Below are positions 51,873-62,081 of a stretch of 64,000 nt of DNA, piece after piece. Every line of letters begins with the position of its first letter. Position 1 is the first letter of the stretch. This DNA is from Pelagibacteraceae bacterium AG-349-L17 (GTDB lineage Bacteria > Pseudomonadota > Alphaproteobacteria > Pelagibacterales > Pelagibacteraceae): contig QCDC01000007.1 of assembly GCA_003278805.1 (NCBI GenBank), positions 1 to 64,000 of the forward strand, written 5' to 3'. Position numbers and translations under genes: made by a program. The notes under the pieces were generated by a model, which worked only from the letters and a program-made list of their open reading frames with translations, was not told the origin of the DNA and made no database searches.

Positions 51873-52784
51873 ATGGAAAAAATATCTGGCATAGATGTGC
51901 AAGAGCACGAAAAATCAAAAAGAATTTTAAATATTAGATTAAATGATAAAATAATCGAAAAACTAATTTCCCCTTTTAATAAATTTGATTTAACTGCATT
52001 AGAATTAAAACCATTTACAAGATTTACTATTGCTAAGAACTTAGATGATTTAACAGAAAATAAACTTAGTAAATTAATGAATACTATAATTAGAGATAGA
52101 TCTACTGGTTGCTTTATAATTGGTCCAAGTAATATTTCCTCAAAAATAAACGATAAATTTTTAGTTAAATTATCTACAGCTGTTGCTTATTTGATTGGTA
52201 TTCCAAATTATGACTCTATGACAGGCAAATATTATGCAAGATTTTATGTAAAACATGAGGATAATAGCGACTCATATTTAAGAAAAGCTTATAGAAATAT
52301 GGATCTTCATACTGATGGCACCTTTGTTAAAGAGGTAACTGATTGGTTGGTTATGACTAAATTAGAGGAGAAAAATGTTGAAGGTGGAGAAACAGCCATG
52401 CTTCATTTAGATGATTGGGAACATTGTGAAGATTTATCGAATGATCCTGTTGGTAAACAAGATTTTATTTGGGGATCCCCAAAAAGCAAGAATGTAGACT
52501 ACAAAGTTGAACATTCAGTATTTTCATCAGATGAAAAAGGTAGACCACAAATTTCATATATCGATCAATTTCCAGAACCAAAAAATATGGAACAAGGTAA
52601 TTTCTTACAAAGGTTATCGGATGCTTTAGAGGAAAGTAAAAATAAAGTAATAATAAAACTACCAGTAGGTTGTTCTATAATTGCAAACAACTATTTTTGG
52701 CTTCATGGGAGAAAACCATTTAAAGAGAATAAAGACCTAAGTAGAGAACTCTTAAGAATCAGGGGTAAATTTTTTCAAACATAA
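51873..52784 (+). CDS. glaH: CsiD/GlaH-family glutarate 2-hydroxylase (2OG/Fe(II) dioxygenase)
   Basis: Strong resemblance to E. coli CsiD/GlaH: LATAVAHLIG-like STAVAYLIGIPNYDSMTGKYYARFYVKHEDNSDSYLRKAYRNMDLHTDGTFVKEVTDWLVMTKLEEKNVEGGETAMLHLDDWEH, YIDQFPEPKN, NNYFWLHGRKPF. Confidence 0.9.
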   Translation: MEKISGIDVQEHEKSKRILNIRLNDKIIEKLISPFNKFDLTALELKPFTRFTIAKNLDDLTENKLSKLMNTIIRDRSTGCFIIGPSNISSKINDKFLVKLSTAVAYLIGIPNYDSMTGKYYARFYVKHEDNSDSYLRKAYRNMDLHTDGTFVKEVTDWLVMTKLEEKNVEGGETAMLHLDDWEHCEDLSNDPVGKQDFIWGSPKSKNVDYKVEHSVFSSDEKGRPQISYIDQFPEPKNMEQGNFLQRLSDALEESKNKVIIKLPVGCSIIANNYFWLHGRKPFKENKDLSRELLRIRGKFFQT

Positions 52785-52984
52785 ATAAAGCAATATATGA
52801 GAGTTATTTGATACAATTTAAGAGGGAAGATAAAAAAAGTAGCGTAAAATATGATTTTTTTTGTGATAATTATGCAACATTAATATTTTTATTATTAAAT
52901 AACTTTTTTTATTTTACAATTTTTACAGTATTCAGATATATATAGCTCTAAGTTAACTTAAATAATTAAGATAAGGTATTAAAA

Positions 52985-53638
52985 ATGAAGAAAATAATTA
53001 TTGCAATAAGCTCAGCTATGCTTCTGGCAACAAGTGCTTATAGTATGGATATAAGACCATCTATAGGTATTTCTGGAAATCTAGCGGGATATGCTGCGAC
53101 CGGTACAGAGGAAAACTTTAATGAAGCTGGTACCGCAGTAGATACTACTACTGACGAACATGGTGCGTTTGCTACTGAATATGGATCAATCTTTTTGGAA
53201 GCTTCTATAAATGATGTGATTTCTATTGGTTTAGATTATGTACCGCAGGACTTCGAGACACCACAAAACGTTTCACAGGAAAACGAATCAAACGAAAAGA
53301 AGGTTTCAGCTCGTTTTGATGATTTAACAACATTGTATGCAAAACTTAATGTTCCATTAGGTGGCACATACTTGAAAGTTGGATATTCTGAGGTTGATAT
53401 TACTCCAAGAACAAATGGTGGATCAGGTAATACTTATGGAAGTGCTTCTACTAACGGTTTCACTGTTGGTTTAGGTTACAATCATGAAGTTTCCAATGGT
53501 GTATCTGTAAGATTAGAAGTTTCTGCATCAGAATTTGATGATGTTAAAGTTAATAACGGACAAACAAATAAAACTCAAATTACGGTGAAAGATATTATAG
53601 GTGCAAGAGGCACTCTATCAATTGTTAAGTCATTTTAA
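52985..53638 (+). CDS. Outer-membrane beta-barrel protein
   Basis: Signal peptide, alternating amphipathic strands, terminal ...LSIVKSF with C-terminal Phe. Confidence 0.75.
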   Translation: MKKIIIAISSAMLLATSAYSMDIRPSIGISGNLAGYAATGTEENFNEAGTAVDTTTDEHGAFATEYGSIFLEASINDVISIGLDYVPQDFETPQNVSQENESNEKKVSARFDDLTTLYAKLNVPLGGTYLKVGYSEVDITPRTNGGSGNTYGSASTNGFTVGLGYNHEVSNGVSVRLEVSASEFDDVKVNNGQTNKTQITVKDIIGARGTLSIVKSF

Positions 53639-53661
53639 TTAAGTTTTAATAAAAAATTTTG

Positions 53662-53692
53662 AAGCCCCCATTAATGTGGGGGCTTTTTTTTT
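53662..53692 (+). terminator. Rho-independent terminator
   Basis: AAGCCCCCATTAATGTGGGGGCTTTTTTTTT. Confidence 0.93.
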
Positions 53693-53713
53693 ACACACTG
53701 TTATAATATCAAT

Positions 53714-54481
53714 ATGAATTTAGGTTTTATTGGTACAGGAAAAATTGCATCTTCAGTAATTATAGGAATATGTAAATCAAAAATTTCTTTTAAAAAAATA
53801 GTTATCTCTTCAAGAAACAAAAAAATAGCACAAAGTTTAAAAAGAAAGTTTAAAAAAGTTGAAATAGCTAAAAACAATCAGCAAATTGTAGATAAATGTA
53901 ATTGGGTATTTTTATCAGTTACTCCTAGTGTAGGAGAAAAGATAATCAAAGATTTAAAATTTAAATCAAAACAAACTATTATTAGTTTTATTTCTACAAT
54001 AACTCTATCTCAATTAAAGAAAGCAATTAAAGTAAAAGCAAAAATTGTACGAGCAATACCTTTGCCTCCGATTTCATTAAAAAAAGGTCCTGTACCTATT
54101 TGTCCTCCCAATCCAAAAGTAAAAAAATTTTTTAATAATCTAGGAACAACTGTAGAAATAAAAAATGAAAAATCTTCAATAAATTTTTGGTCAACATCTG
54201 GAATGATGGCACCATTTTACGAGGTGTTGAGGGTTATGACTGATTGGTTGGTCAAAAGAGGAGTAAAAAGAAATAATGCTCAAAAATATATAACATCTTT
54301 ATTTTTAGCTTTATCTGAAGACGCAGTTATAAATTCAAAAGAAAATTTAAAAAATTTAGTCAAGGAATCTCAAACACCTAAAGGATTAAATGAACAGGGT
54401 GTTAAAGAATTAACTAAAGCTGGATTTTATAAATCTCTAGAAAAAACTTTAAATAGTATTCACAAAAGACTAAACAAATAA
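53714..54481 (+). CDS. Pyrroline-5-carboxylate reductase-like (ProC family) oxidoreductase
   Basis: NLGFIGTGKIASSVIIGI, ISFISTITLSQLKKAI, KIVRAIPLPPISLKKGP. Confidence 0.78.
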   Translation: MNLGFIGTGKIASSVIIGICKSKISFKKIVISSRNKKIAQSLKRKFKKVEIAKNNQQIVDKCNWVFLSVTPSVGEKIIKDLKFKSKQTIISFISTITLSQLKKAIKVKAKIVRAIPLPPISLKKGPVPICPPNPKVKKFFNNLGTTVEIKNEKSSINFWSTSGMMAPFYEVLRVMTDWLVKRGVKRNNAQKYITSLFLALSEDAVINSKENLKNLVKESQTPKGLNEQGVKELTKAGFYKSLEKTLNSIHKRLNK

Positions 54482-54486
54482 TTCAA

Positions 54487-55275
54487 ATGTCTGAAAATAT
54501 TTTAGAGATTAATAATTTAAGTAAATATTTTGGTGGATTAGCTGCTGTTTCAGATTGTTCAATTAAAGTTAAAAGAGGAACAATCACTGGTATAATCGGA
54601 CCTAATGGATCTGGCAAAACAACTTTATTTAATTTAATTGCTGGAAACCTAAAATCTTCAGGAGGAAGCGTAACTTTTGATGATGAAAATATTACCGATG
54701 TTCCTTCCTATGAATTATTTTCTAAAGGGTTGTTAAGAACTTTTCAAATTGCCCATGAGTTTTCAAATTTATCTGTTCTAGAAAACTTAATGATGGTTCC
54801 AGGAAATCAATCAGGTGAAAAGCTAATGACAGCATTATTTAAACCAGGTTTAGTTGCAGAGGAAGAAGCCGTAGTTAAAGAAAAAGCAAAAGAAGTCGTT
54901 AAATTTTTAAATCTCGCACATCTTTCTAATGAACTCGCAGGAAATCTTTCAGGGGGACAAAAGAAATTATTAGAACTTGGAAGAACAATGATGGTGGATG
55001 CTAAATTAGTATTATTAGATGAGGTTGGGGCTGGCGTTAATAGAACTTTACTTAAAGATCTTGGAACCGCAATAGAAAAACTTAATAAAGAAAAAGGTTA
55101 TACTTTTTGTATGATCGAACATGATATGGATTTTATTGGAAGATTATGTGACCCAGTGATTGTAATGGCTGAAGGTTCGGTTTTGTTTGAAGGAACAGTT
55201 GAAGAAGCAAAAAAAGATGAAAAAGTAATAGAAAGTTATCTTGGAAGAGGATCAAAATTAAAGGATAAAAACTAA
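54487..55275 (+). CDS. LIV-type ABC transporter ATPase (LivG-like), second system
   Basis: GIIGPNGSGKTTLFNLIAG, LSGGQKKLLELGRTMMVDAKLVLLDEVGAGVN. Confidence 0.92.
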   Translation: MSENILEINNLSKYFGGLAAVSDCSIKVKRGTITGIIGPNGSGKTTLFNLIAGNLKSSGGSVTFDDENITDVPSYELFSKGLLRTFQIAHEFSNLSVLENLMMVPGNQSGEKLMTALFKPGLVAEEEAVVKEKAKEVVKFLNLAHLSNELAGNLSGGQKKLLELGRTMMVDAKLVLLDEVGAGVNRTLLKDLGTAIEKLNKEKGYTFCMIEHDMDFIGRLCDPVIVMAEGSVLFEGTVEEAKKDEKVIESYLGRGSKLKDKN

Positions 55276-55982
55276 TGGCTTACTTTGAAGGAATAGAAAT
55301 GACAGGTGGTTATGGAAATGGTCCAGACATTATTATTTCTTGTTCTGTAAATGTTAATAAAGGAGAAATAGTTTCTATTCTAGGACCCAATGGTGCCGGT
55401 AAATCAACTGCTATGAAAGCAATGCTGGGTTTATTAAATTTAAAATCTGGATCAGTTATGATTGATGGTAAAGATATTTCAAAATTATCACCACAAGACA
55501 GAGTTAAAGAGGGTATTTCTTTCGTGCCTCAAACAAAAAATGTTTTTGCAGGTATGACTGTTGAGGAGAATTTAGAAATGGGTGCATTTCTCATTAAGGA
55601 TGAAATTCAGAACATTATTGAAGAAATCTATGAATTGTTTCCAATTTTAAGAGAGAAAAGAAATCAAATGGTTGGAGAACTTTCAGGAGGACAAAGACAA
55701 CAAGTTGCTCTTGGTCGAGCGTTAATGATTAAGCCGAGTGTTTTAATGTTAGATGAACCAACTGCTGGTGTATCACCAATTGTAATGGATGAATTATTTG
55801 ATCATATTGTAAAAGTTAAAAGAACGAACGTTGCTATTTTAATGGTAGAGCAAAATGCAAAACAAGCCTTAAGCATATCTGATAGAGGATATGTATTAGT
55901 TACTGGGGAAAATCGTTATTCAGGAACTGGAAAAGAATTATTAGACGATCCAAGAGTAAGAAGCTCTTTCTTAGGAGGATAA
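55275..55982 (+). CDS. LIV-type ABC transporter ATPase (LivF-like), second system
   Basis: ILGPNGAGKSTAMKAMLGLL, LSGGQRQQVALGRALMIKPSVLMLDEPTAGVSP. Confidence 0.92.
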   Translation: MAYFEGIEMTGGYGNGPDIIISCSVNVNKGEIVSILGPNGAGKSTAMKAMLGLLNLKSGSVMIDGKDISKLSPQDRVKEGISFVPQTKNVFAGMTVEENLEMGAFLIKDEIQNIIEEIYELFPILREKRNQMVGELSGGQRQQVALGRALMIKPSVLMLDEPTAGVSPIVMDELFDHIVKVKRTNVAILMVEQNAKQALSISDRGYVLVTGENRYSGTGKELLDDPRVRSSFLGG

Positions 55983-55983
55983 T

Positions 55984-56994
55984 ATGGATTTTTTAAATGC
56001 CATAATTCTTTTATTAAATTATATTTTTATCCCCGCATTAACATACGGCTCTCAGTTAGCACTGGGTGCAATCTTCGTTACTCTTATTTATGGAATTTTA
56101 AGATTTGCGAATTTTGCAACTGGAGACATGATGTCTTTTGGAACCATGGCTACAATTTTATTTACATGGTACTTTCAATCTTTAGGTGTTTCATTAGGTG
56201 TGTTGCCCTCTGCTTTGATTGCTATTCCATTCGGAATTATTTTGATGATTCTATATATGCTTTTAATAGATAAATTTGTCTTCAAATACTATAGAAATCA
56301 AAAAAGCCCTCCAGTTCAATTCGCAATGGTAAGTATTGGTGTCATGTTTGTAACACAAGCTGTTGTAAGAATAATAATTGGACCCGGAGATAGAAGATTT
56401 TTTGATGGAGAAAAATTTATTATTAAAGCTCGTGAATTTAAAGATATGACAGGTTTAAATGAAGGTCTTGCATTAAAATCAACTCAAGTAATAACTATTT
56501 TTGTAACAATAGTTTTAGTTTCTTTATTGTTTTGGTTTTTAAATAGAACAAAAACCGGAAAGAGTATGAAAGCCTATTCGGATAATGAGGATCTTGCATT
56601 ACTTTCAGGTATTGATCCAAAAAAAATAGTTTTAGTGACTTGGGTAATTGCAGGAATTTTAGCTACTATAGGTGGTGTTTTGTATGGTTTAGACAAAAGT
56701 TTCAAACCATTTACTTATTTTAACAATATGCTTCCTATCTTTGCTGCTGCAATAGTAGGTGGAATTGGAAATCCTTTTGGAGCTTTTTTAGGAGGATACG
56801 TTATAGCTTTTTCTGAAATTTTATTAACTTATGCTTATAAAAAATTCTTTATGTATATTTTACCAGAAAACATGGAACCAAATAGTTTAGTTCAACTGCT
56901 GTCTACAGATTACAAGTTTGCAGTCTCGTTCTCAATCCTGGTAATGGTTTTAATTTACAGGCCTTCAGGAATATTTAAAGGGAAAGTTTTGTGA
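55984..56994 (+). CDS. LIV-type ABC transporter permease (LivH-like), second system
   Basis: GSQLALGAIFVTLIYGILRFANFATGDMMSFGTMA. Confidence 0.9.
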   Translation: MDFLNAIILLLNYIFIPALTYGSQLALGAIFVTLIYGILRFANFATGDMMSFGTMATILFTWYFQSLGVSLGVLPSALIAIPFGIILMILYMLLIDKFVFKYYRNQKSPPVQFAMVSIGVMFVTQAVVRIIIGPGDRRFFDGEKFIIKAREFKDMTGLNEGLALKSTQVITIFVTIVLVSLLFWFLNRTKTGKSMKAYSDNEDLALLSGIDPKKIVLVTWVIAGILATIGGVLYGLDKSFKPFTYFNNMLPIFAAAIVGGIGNPFGAFLGGYVIAFSEILLTYAYKKFFMYILPENMEPNSLVQLLSTDYKFAVSFSILVMVLIYRPSGIFKGKVL

Positions 56995-58361
56995 GAAAAA
57001 ATCTAAATGTAATAGCAGCTTATAGTATCATGATGATGCTTATTCTTATGGTTGGGATATTTCAATCTTGGAATATAGCTTTATCAATATTTAATCTTTG
57101 TTTGATCTCAGCGGTAATGACGATGGGTGCAAATATTCAATGGGGGTACGCAGGTTTAATTAATTTTGGAATTATGGGCTATACAGCTTTAGGTGGTTTA
57201 GCTGCTGTTTTGATATCAGTAGACCCTGTTCAAGAAGCTTGGAGAGCAGGAGGTTTTGATATTTTAATGTGTTTATGGCTAATCATTGTAATGGTTCTGG
57301 TTATTAGATTTATTTTGAAAAATTTTGAAAAATCAAAATTAAGAACTTATAGTATTGCAACTCTTATAATAACAGGGATAATAATTATTAGAGTAACAGC
57401 AGAACCAGGTATTGAAAAAATTGAAGCTGTAAATCCTGCAACAACTGGTTTTCTTGGAGGATTTGGTTTACCAATAATTTTTTCATGGGTAGTTGGAGCT
57501 CTTTTTGCAGGCGGCTTAGCATTTATAGTGGGAAAAGTTGCTCTTGGTCTTAGAGCTGATTATTTAGCTATTGCAACACTTCTTATTTCAGAAATCGTTA
57601 TTGCGATTATTAAACACGAAGACTGGCTCACAAGAGGTGTGAAAAACGTTATTGGATTAAAAAGACCAGCACCATATGAGGTAGACCTACAAACCACAGA
57701 TTGGTTTATAAGCTTTGTTGAAAAGTTTAATTCAGGAAAATTAAGTGTAATTGATAATTTGGCTGATCGACAAGCTGCTTTAAACCAACTTGTTATTGAA
57801 GGTTCATCAGTATTTGTAAAGCTGTGTTATTCAGGATTATTCTTAGTAGTAGTAATTATTCTTTTAATTTTAACTCAAAAAGCTCTTTATTCTCCTTGGG
57901 GAAGAATGATGAGAGCAATAAGAGATAATGAGGAAGCTGCAAATGCAATGGGTAAAAATGTTGTTAAACAACATTTACTAATTTTTATTTTAGGTTCAGC
58001 AATTGTTGGAATTGCAGGCGCGATGCTTGTCACACAAGATGGACTATTTACTCCAGGAAGTTATAGACCTATGAGATATACTTTTTTGATTTGGGTGATG
58101 GTAATTGTTGGAGGAAGTGGAAATAATTTCGGGGCAATTTTAGGAGGATTTGTTGTTTGGTTCTTATGGATTGAAGCTGCACCAATATCATTATTCCTAA
58201 TAAACTTTTTCACTGCTGGAATTCCAGAAACAAATGCACTTAAAGCTCATTTAATTGAAAGCGTTCCTTATTTCAGATTTTTACTGATGGGATTAGGATT
58301 GTTGTTTATAATGAGGTATCGACCTAAAGGTATACTTCCTGAAAAAATAGAAATAAAGTAA
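56991..58361 (+). CDS. LIV-type ABC transporter permease (LivM-like), second system (GTG start)
   Basis: GANIQWGYAGLINFGIMGYTALGGLAA, RAIRDNEEAANAMGKNV. Confidence 0.9.
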   Translation: MRKNLNVIAAYSIMMMLILMVGIFQSWNIALSIFNLCLISAVMTMGANIQWGYAGLINFGIMGYTALGGLAAVLISVDPVQEAWRAGGFDILMCLWLIIVMVLVIRFILKNFEKSKLRTYSIATLIITGIIIIRVTAEPGIEKIEAVNPATTGFLGGFGLPIIFSWVVGALFAGGLAFIVGKVALGLRADYLAIATLLISEIVIAIIKHEDWLTRGVKNVIGLKRPAPYEVDLQTTDWFISFVEKFNSGKLSVIDNLADRQAALNQLVIEGSSVFVKLCYSGLFLVVVIILLILTQKALYSPWGRMMRAIRDNEEAANAMGKNVVKQHLLIFILGSAIVGIAGAMLVTQDGLFTPGSYRPMRYTFLIWVMVIVGGSGNNFGAILGGFVVWFLWIEAAPISLFLINFFTAGIPETNALKAHLIESVPYFRFLLMGLGLLFIMRYRPKGILPEKIEIK

Positions 58362-58366
58362 ACGTA

Positions 58367-58438
58367 ATGAAATATATTATATTAGGTGCTGCTGCTGCTT
58401 GGGCTCTGTATATGGCTGACAAGTATTTATTCTTTTAA
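58367..58438 (+). CDS. Candidate 23-aa membrane microprotein MKYIILGAAAAWALYMADKYLFF
   Basis: Not in ORF track; TAATG stop/start overlap with the MFS gene at 58438. Confidence 0.5.
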   Translation: MKYIILGAAAAWALYMADKYLFF

Positions 58439-59607
58439 TGAATAAAAATCTCTCGTTACTCATTTTAAGCCAGATCTTTGCTTTTACTGCTGCCCCAGTC
58501 ACCGTTTTTTTAAGTGGTATAATTGGATCGAAATTTAGTCCAATAAAATCTTTAGCAACTCTTCCAATGGCTTTGTCGGTTGTTGGAATTGCGTTATTCG
58601 CTTTTTTTGCAGCAAAGATAATGAGTTTGATTGGACGAAAATTAGGATTTATTTATGCATCAATAGGTACATGCTTTGCATCTCTTTTAACTGCGTACTC
58701 TATAATTATAGAAAGTTTTGTTTTATATAATTTAGGATGCTTTTTAATTGGCGGAGGAATAGCTTTCAGTCATCAATATCGTTTTGCAGCAGTCGAGGTT
58801 GTAGATAAAGATTATGCACCAAAAGCAATTTCTATCATTTTGCTAGCAGGAATAGGTTCGGCGTTTATTGGCCCAAATATTGCAAACATTTCGAAAGGGT
58901 TTATTTCAGATCATATGTATGCAGGTTCTTATCTTGCTCTTGCAGCATTATCTATTTCATCAACAATATTTTTATTTTTTTTTCAGGAAGCTAAAAAGAA
59001 ATCAAACAATCAATATAAAACTGGAAGAAGTTTTTTAGAACTTATGTCACAACCAAGATTTCTACAAGCACTTGTGGCTTCAGCTTTTGCTTATGCTGTA
59101 ATGACTTTTTTAATGACAGCTACACCTATAAGTATGCACCTGATGGATAAAATGAGTTTGTCCAAGACTGGATTTGTTATTCAGCTTCATATAGCAGCCA
59201 TGTTTTTACCTTCACTAGTTACTGGAAATTTAATTAAAAGGTTTGGTTATAGTAAAATTATGTATATGGGAGTTTTATTGTTTTTAGTCACAATTATTAC
59301 TAGTTTATTTGAACAAAACTTTATTAATTATTTGATTGCTCTTATTTTTCTTGGTCTAGGATGGAATTTTTTATTTATTTCAGGAACAAGCTTACTTGTG
59401 TTGTGTTACAGAGAAGAGGAAAAATTTAGAGCTCAAGGATATAATGATTTGATTGTTTACACCATACAAGCAGCAGCGAGTTTATCTGCTGGACTATTTC
59501 TTAGCTTAACTAGCTGGAAAACTATGAATTTAATATGTTCGATTTTTTTAATTATAATAGTTCTTTCTACTATAAGAGCTGATTTAAAAAAAAACCCCAG
59601 TAATTAA
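58438..59607 (+). CDS. MFS transporter
   Basis: Polytopic; IGRKLGFIYASIGTCFASLLTAYSI; SFAYAVMTFLMTATPISMH. Confidence 0.85.
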   Translation: MNKNLSLLILSQIFAFTAAPVTVFLSGIIGSKFSPIKSLATLPMALSVVGIALFAFFAAKIMSLIGRKLGFIYASIGTCFASLLTAYSIIIESFVLYNLGCFLIGGGIAFSHQYRFAAVEVVDKDYAPKAISIILLAGIGSAFIGPNIANISKGFISDHMYAGSYLALAALSISSTIFLFFFQEAKKKSNNQYKTGRSFLELMSQPRFLQALVASAFAYAVMTFLMTATPISMHLMDKMSLSKTGFVIQLHIAAMFLPSLVTGNLIKRFGYSKIMYMGVLLFLVTIITSLFEQNFINYLIALIFLGLGWNFLFISGTSLLVLCYREEEKFRAQGYNDLIVYTIQAAASLSAGLFLSLTSWKTMNLICSIFLIIIVLSTIRADLKKNPSN

Positions 59608-59623
59608 ATTACTGGGGTTTTTT
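59595..59623. terminator. Bidirectional intrinsic terminator between convergent MFS and SBP genes
   Basis: AAAAACCCCAGTAATTAAATTACTGGGGTTTTTT. Confidence 0.93.
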
Positions 59624-59638
59624 GAATTAAGATAAAAA

Positions 59639-60829
59639 TTATCTTTGTTTTTTTGTTTTGAATTTTCCGCCTTTAACTTCTTGTTCTAAGAAAGAACCTT
59701 CAGCTTCACCAACTTCAGTAAAAGTTACTCCAGTAGCACCTTCGTAATTAATCTTTTTACCTTTTGCTAGTAAATCTAAACCTTTCTTAAGTTCACCTGG
59801 ATAAATTTTAGTTCCAGGAGCGTTAGCAACATCCATTACATTTTTTGCAATTGATGCTCTATCAGCAGAGTTACCTGCTTGCATTGCAAGAATAATTAAA
59901 GCAGCTGCATCGTAAGATTCACCTGTGTAAGGACCAGAAGCTTCAACACCTCCAGCTTTTGCAACTTCAGCAAATATACCTGCTCCTTTACCAGTAGAAC
60001 CTGGTAATGATCCAAATGATTTGCTTAAATCTTTTCCGAATGCATCAACTAAAGATTGACCGATCATACCATCTGATAAAATAAATCTATCAAATGCACC
60101 AGAGTCTAAAGAAGCTTGAATAATTCCTTTTCCTCCTTGGTCAAGGTAACCAATAACTGCTACAGCATCACCACCAGCAGAAGCAAGAGTTGCTACTTCA
60201 GATGAGTAATCTGCTTTTCCATCTTCGTGAGCAGTTACAGTTGTAACTTTAATACCATGAGCTTCAACTGCTGCTTTGTAAACATCAGCTAAACCTTTAC
60301 CATAGTCATTGTTAGTATAAGTGATTGCAACACTTTTTACTTTTCTATCTTTAGTTATATCAGCTAAAATTTGACCACCCCTAGCATCAGATGGAGCAGT
60401 TCTAAAGAAGTACCCATTGTCATCTAGAGTTGTTAATCCTGGAGAAGTAGCTGAAGGTGAAATCATTACTACACCATTTGGTACAGCAACGTTAGTTGCG
60501 ATAGCACCAGTTACACCTGAACAGTCTGCTCCCATAATCGCAGCCACACCACCTGAAATTAAACCTTCAGCTGCAGCTGTTGCCGCTGCTGAGTCAACAC
60601 AAGTTGAGTCTGCTCTTACTGGCTCAATTTTTTTTCCACCTAATAGAGAACCTGAATCAGAAGCTTCTTTAAATGCAAGCTCTGCAGATGCAGCCATAGC
60701 TGGAGTTAGAGATTCAATAGGACCCGTGAATCCTAGAATGATCCCCATTTTAATCGAATGTCCGTCTGCCATTACATTTGAACCAAAAGTCGATACAAAC
60801 ATAAATACAGCGATAAATAGTTTTCTCAT
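59639..60829 (-). CDS. LIV-type ABC transporter substrate-binding protein (LivK-like)
   Basis: Signal peptide; IKMGIILGFTGPIESLTPAMAASAELAFKEA, GVAAIMGADCSGVTGAI. Confidence 0.9.
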   Translation of the reverse strand: MRKLFIAVFMFVSTFGSNVMADGHSIKMGIILGFTGPIESLTPAMAASAELAFKEASDSGSLLGGKKIEPVRADSTCVDSAAATAAAEGLISGGVAAIMGADCSGVTGAIATNVAVPNGVVMISPSATSPGLTTLDDNGYFFRTAPSDARGGQILADITKDRKVKSVAITYTNNDYGKGLADVYKAAVEAHGIKVTTVTAHEDGKADYSSEVATLASAGGDAVAVIGYLDQGGKGIIQASLDSGAFDRFILSDGMIGQSLVDAFGKDLSKSFGSLPGSTGKGAGIFAEVAKAGGVEASGPYTGESYDAAALIILAMQAGNSADRASIAKNVMDVANAPGTKIYPGELKKGLDLLAKGKKINYEGATGVTFTEVGEAEGSFLEQEVKGGKFKTKKQR

Positions 60830-60965
60830 TATCTTCCTCTATATTGTTAACATTTATAAAAAGTTAATTTAATTATGAATATGATTAAGATTCAATGACA
60901 AAATAGTCCTTATTATTATTGAATAAGCACAACTTTAAGGAATTTTTTAATACTATTGCTAAGTT

Positions 60966-61577
60966 TTAAAAATATTTTTTAAATTCTTCATTAATTTTAA
61001 GTATTTCTAGGTCGACTAATCCGCCAATTACCAATTGTAGACCAACAATTAAAATAAATATTAACCCAACATATGCAATCCATATATGTCGTTGAATATA
61101 ACTTGCCATATAAGTTGCTAAAGCACCAGTTAGAACAACCGATAAAATTAATCCAAATATCATAAATCCAAAATATCCTTTAGCTGCAGCCACAACACCT
61201 ATCACATTATCAAAACTAATCATAATATCTGCAAATAAAACTTTTCCAATGCTGCTAATGTATGAAGGTTCTTTACTTTTTTTAGTAGTTGGTTTTATTT
61301 TTTTAATATCCAATAAATCTTTTCTTAAATCATTAACAATCCAAATTAAAAGCAAACCACCTAAAATCTTTATAAAATAAAATTCAAAAAGAAAAGTTGC
61401 AAATATTGCAAAAAAGATTTTAAAAACAAAGGCTCCAATTACACCCCAAAGAATTATTTGTTTTCTATTTTTTGGAACAAAGTTTGAAGCGATAGAACCA
61501 ACAATCACAGCATTATCTGCTGTTAATATAATAGTGATAAATATTATGTTGGTTAAAATAATGAGTTCTTCAATCAA
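60966..61577 (-). CDS. TerC-family (YjbE-type) integral membrane protein
   Basis: IIILTADNAVIVGSIASNFVPKNRKQIILWGVIGAFVFKI, ADIMISFDNVIGVVAAAKG. Confidence 0.88.
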   Translation of the reverse strand: MIEELIILTNIIFITIILTADNAVIVGSIASNFVPKNRKQIILWGVIGAFVFKIFFAIFATFLFEFYFIKILGGLLLIWIVNDLRKDLLDIKKIKPTTKKSKEPSYISSIGKVLFADIMISFDNVIGVVAAAKGYFGFMIFGLILSVVLTGALATYMASYIQRHIWIAYVGLIFILIVGLQLVIGGLVDLEILKINEEFKKYF

Positions 61578-61583
61578 GATATT

Positions 61584-62081
61584 TTAATATTTAGATTTTT
61601 TGGTTCCTTCTATAATTTCTTTTAACTCATTATACTCTTCACAATTACAACTTTCTAATACTTTTAATCTTTCTTTTGCTAAATCTAATCTATTTGTCAC
61701 AACATATAGTTCACCTAAATATTCATTAATACCTATGTGATTTGGTTCAATTTCTAAACCTAAAAGATAATATTTTTCTCCATTTTCAAAATCTCCAAGT
61801 TTTCTAGTGGTGAAACCTAAATAGTTTAAAGTGTCAGCCTGATTTGGTTTCTTTATGTTTGATTTTATTAATAAGGCTTGAGCCTTTTCAAATCTTTTAT
61901 TAGCTTTTTCTATTTTACCTTTTTTTTCATATTTCTTAGCTGCTTTAATTAAAGTAACTGCTTTATCGTAGTTTGATTTAATTTTACTTGAATCTCCTCC
62001 ATCGTTCGAACTTCCAGCTGAATAAGAATTAGCTGATAATAAAATTAATGTTAATAGCGTCAAAAAAGTTTTTTTAATCAT
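61584..62081 (-). CDS. Secreted tetratricopeptide-repeat protein
   Basis: Signal peptide; ADTLNYLGFTTRKLGDFENGEKYYLLGLEIEPNHIGINEYLGELYV. Confidence 0.82.
   Translation of the reverse strand: MIKKTFLTLLTLILLSANSYSAGSSNDGGDSSKIKSNYDKAVTLIKAAKKYEKKGKIEKANKRFEKAQALLIKSNIKKPNQADTLNYLGFTTRKLGDFENGEKYYLLGLEIEPNHIGINEYLGELYVVTNRLDLAKERLKVLESCNCEEYNELKEIIEGTKKSKY

Noticed and set aside
60417-60872. 151-aa plus-strand ORF
   Set aside because: Antisense to the well-supported LivK-like SBP; Ala/Pro-rich shadow ORF
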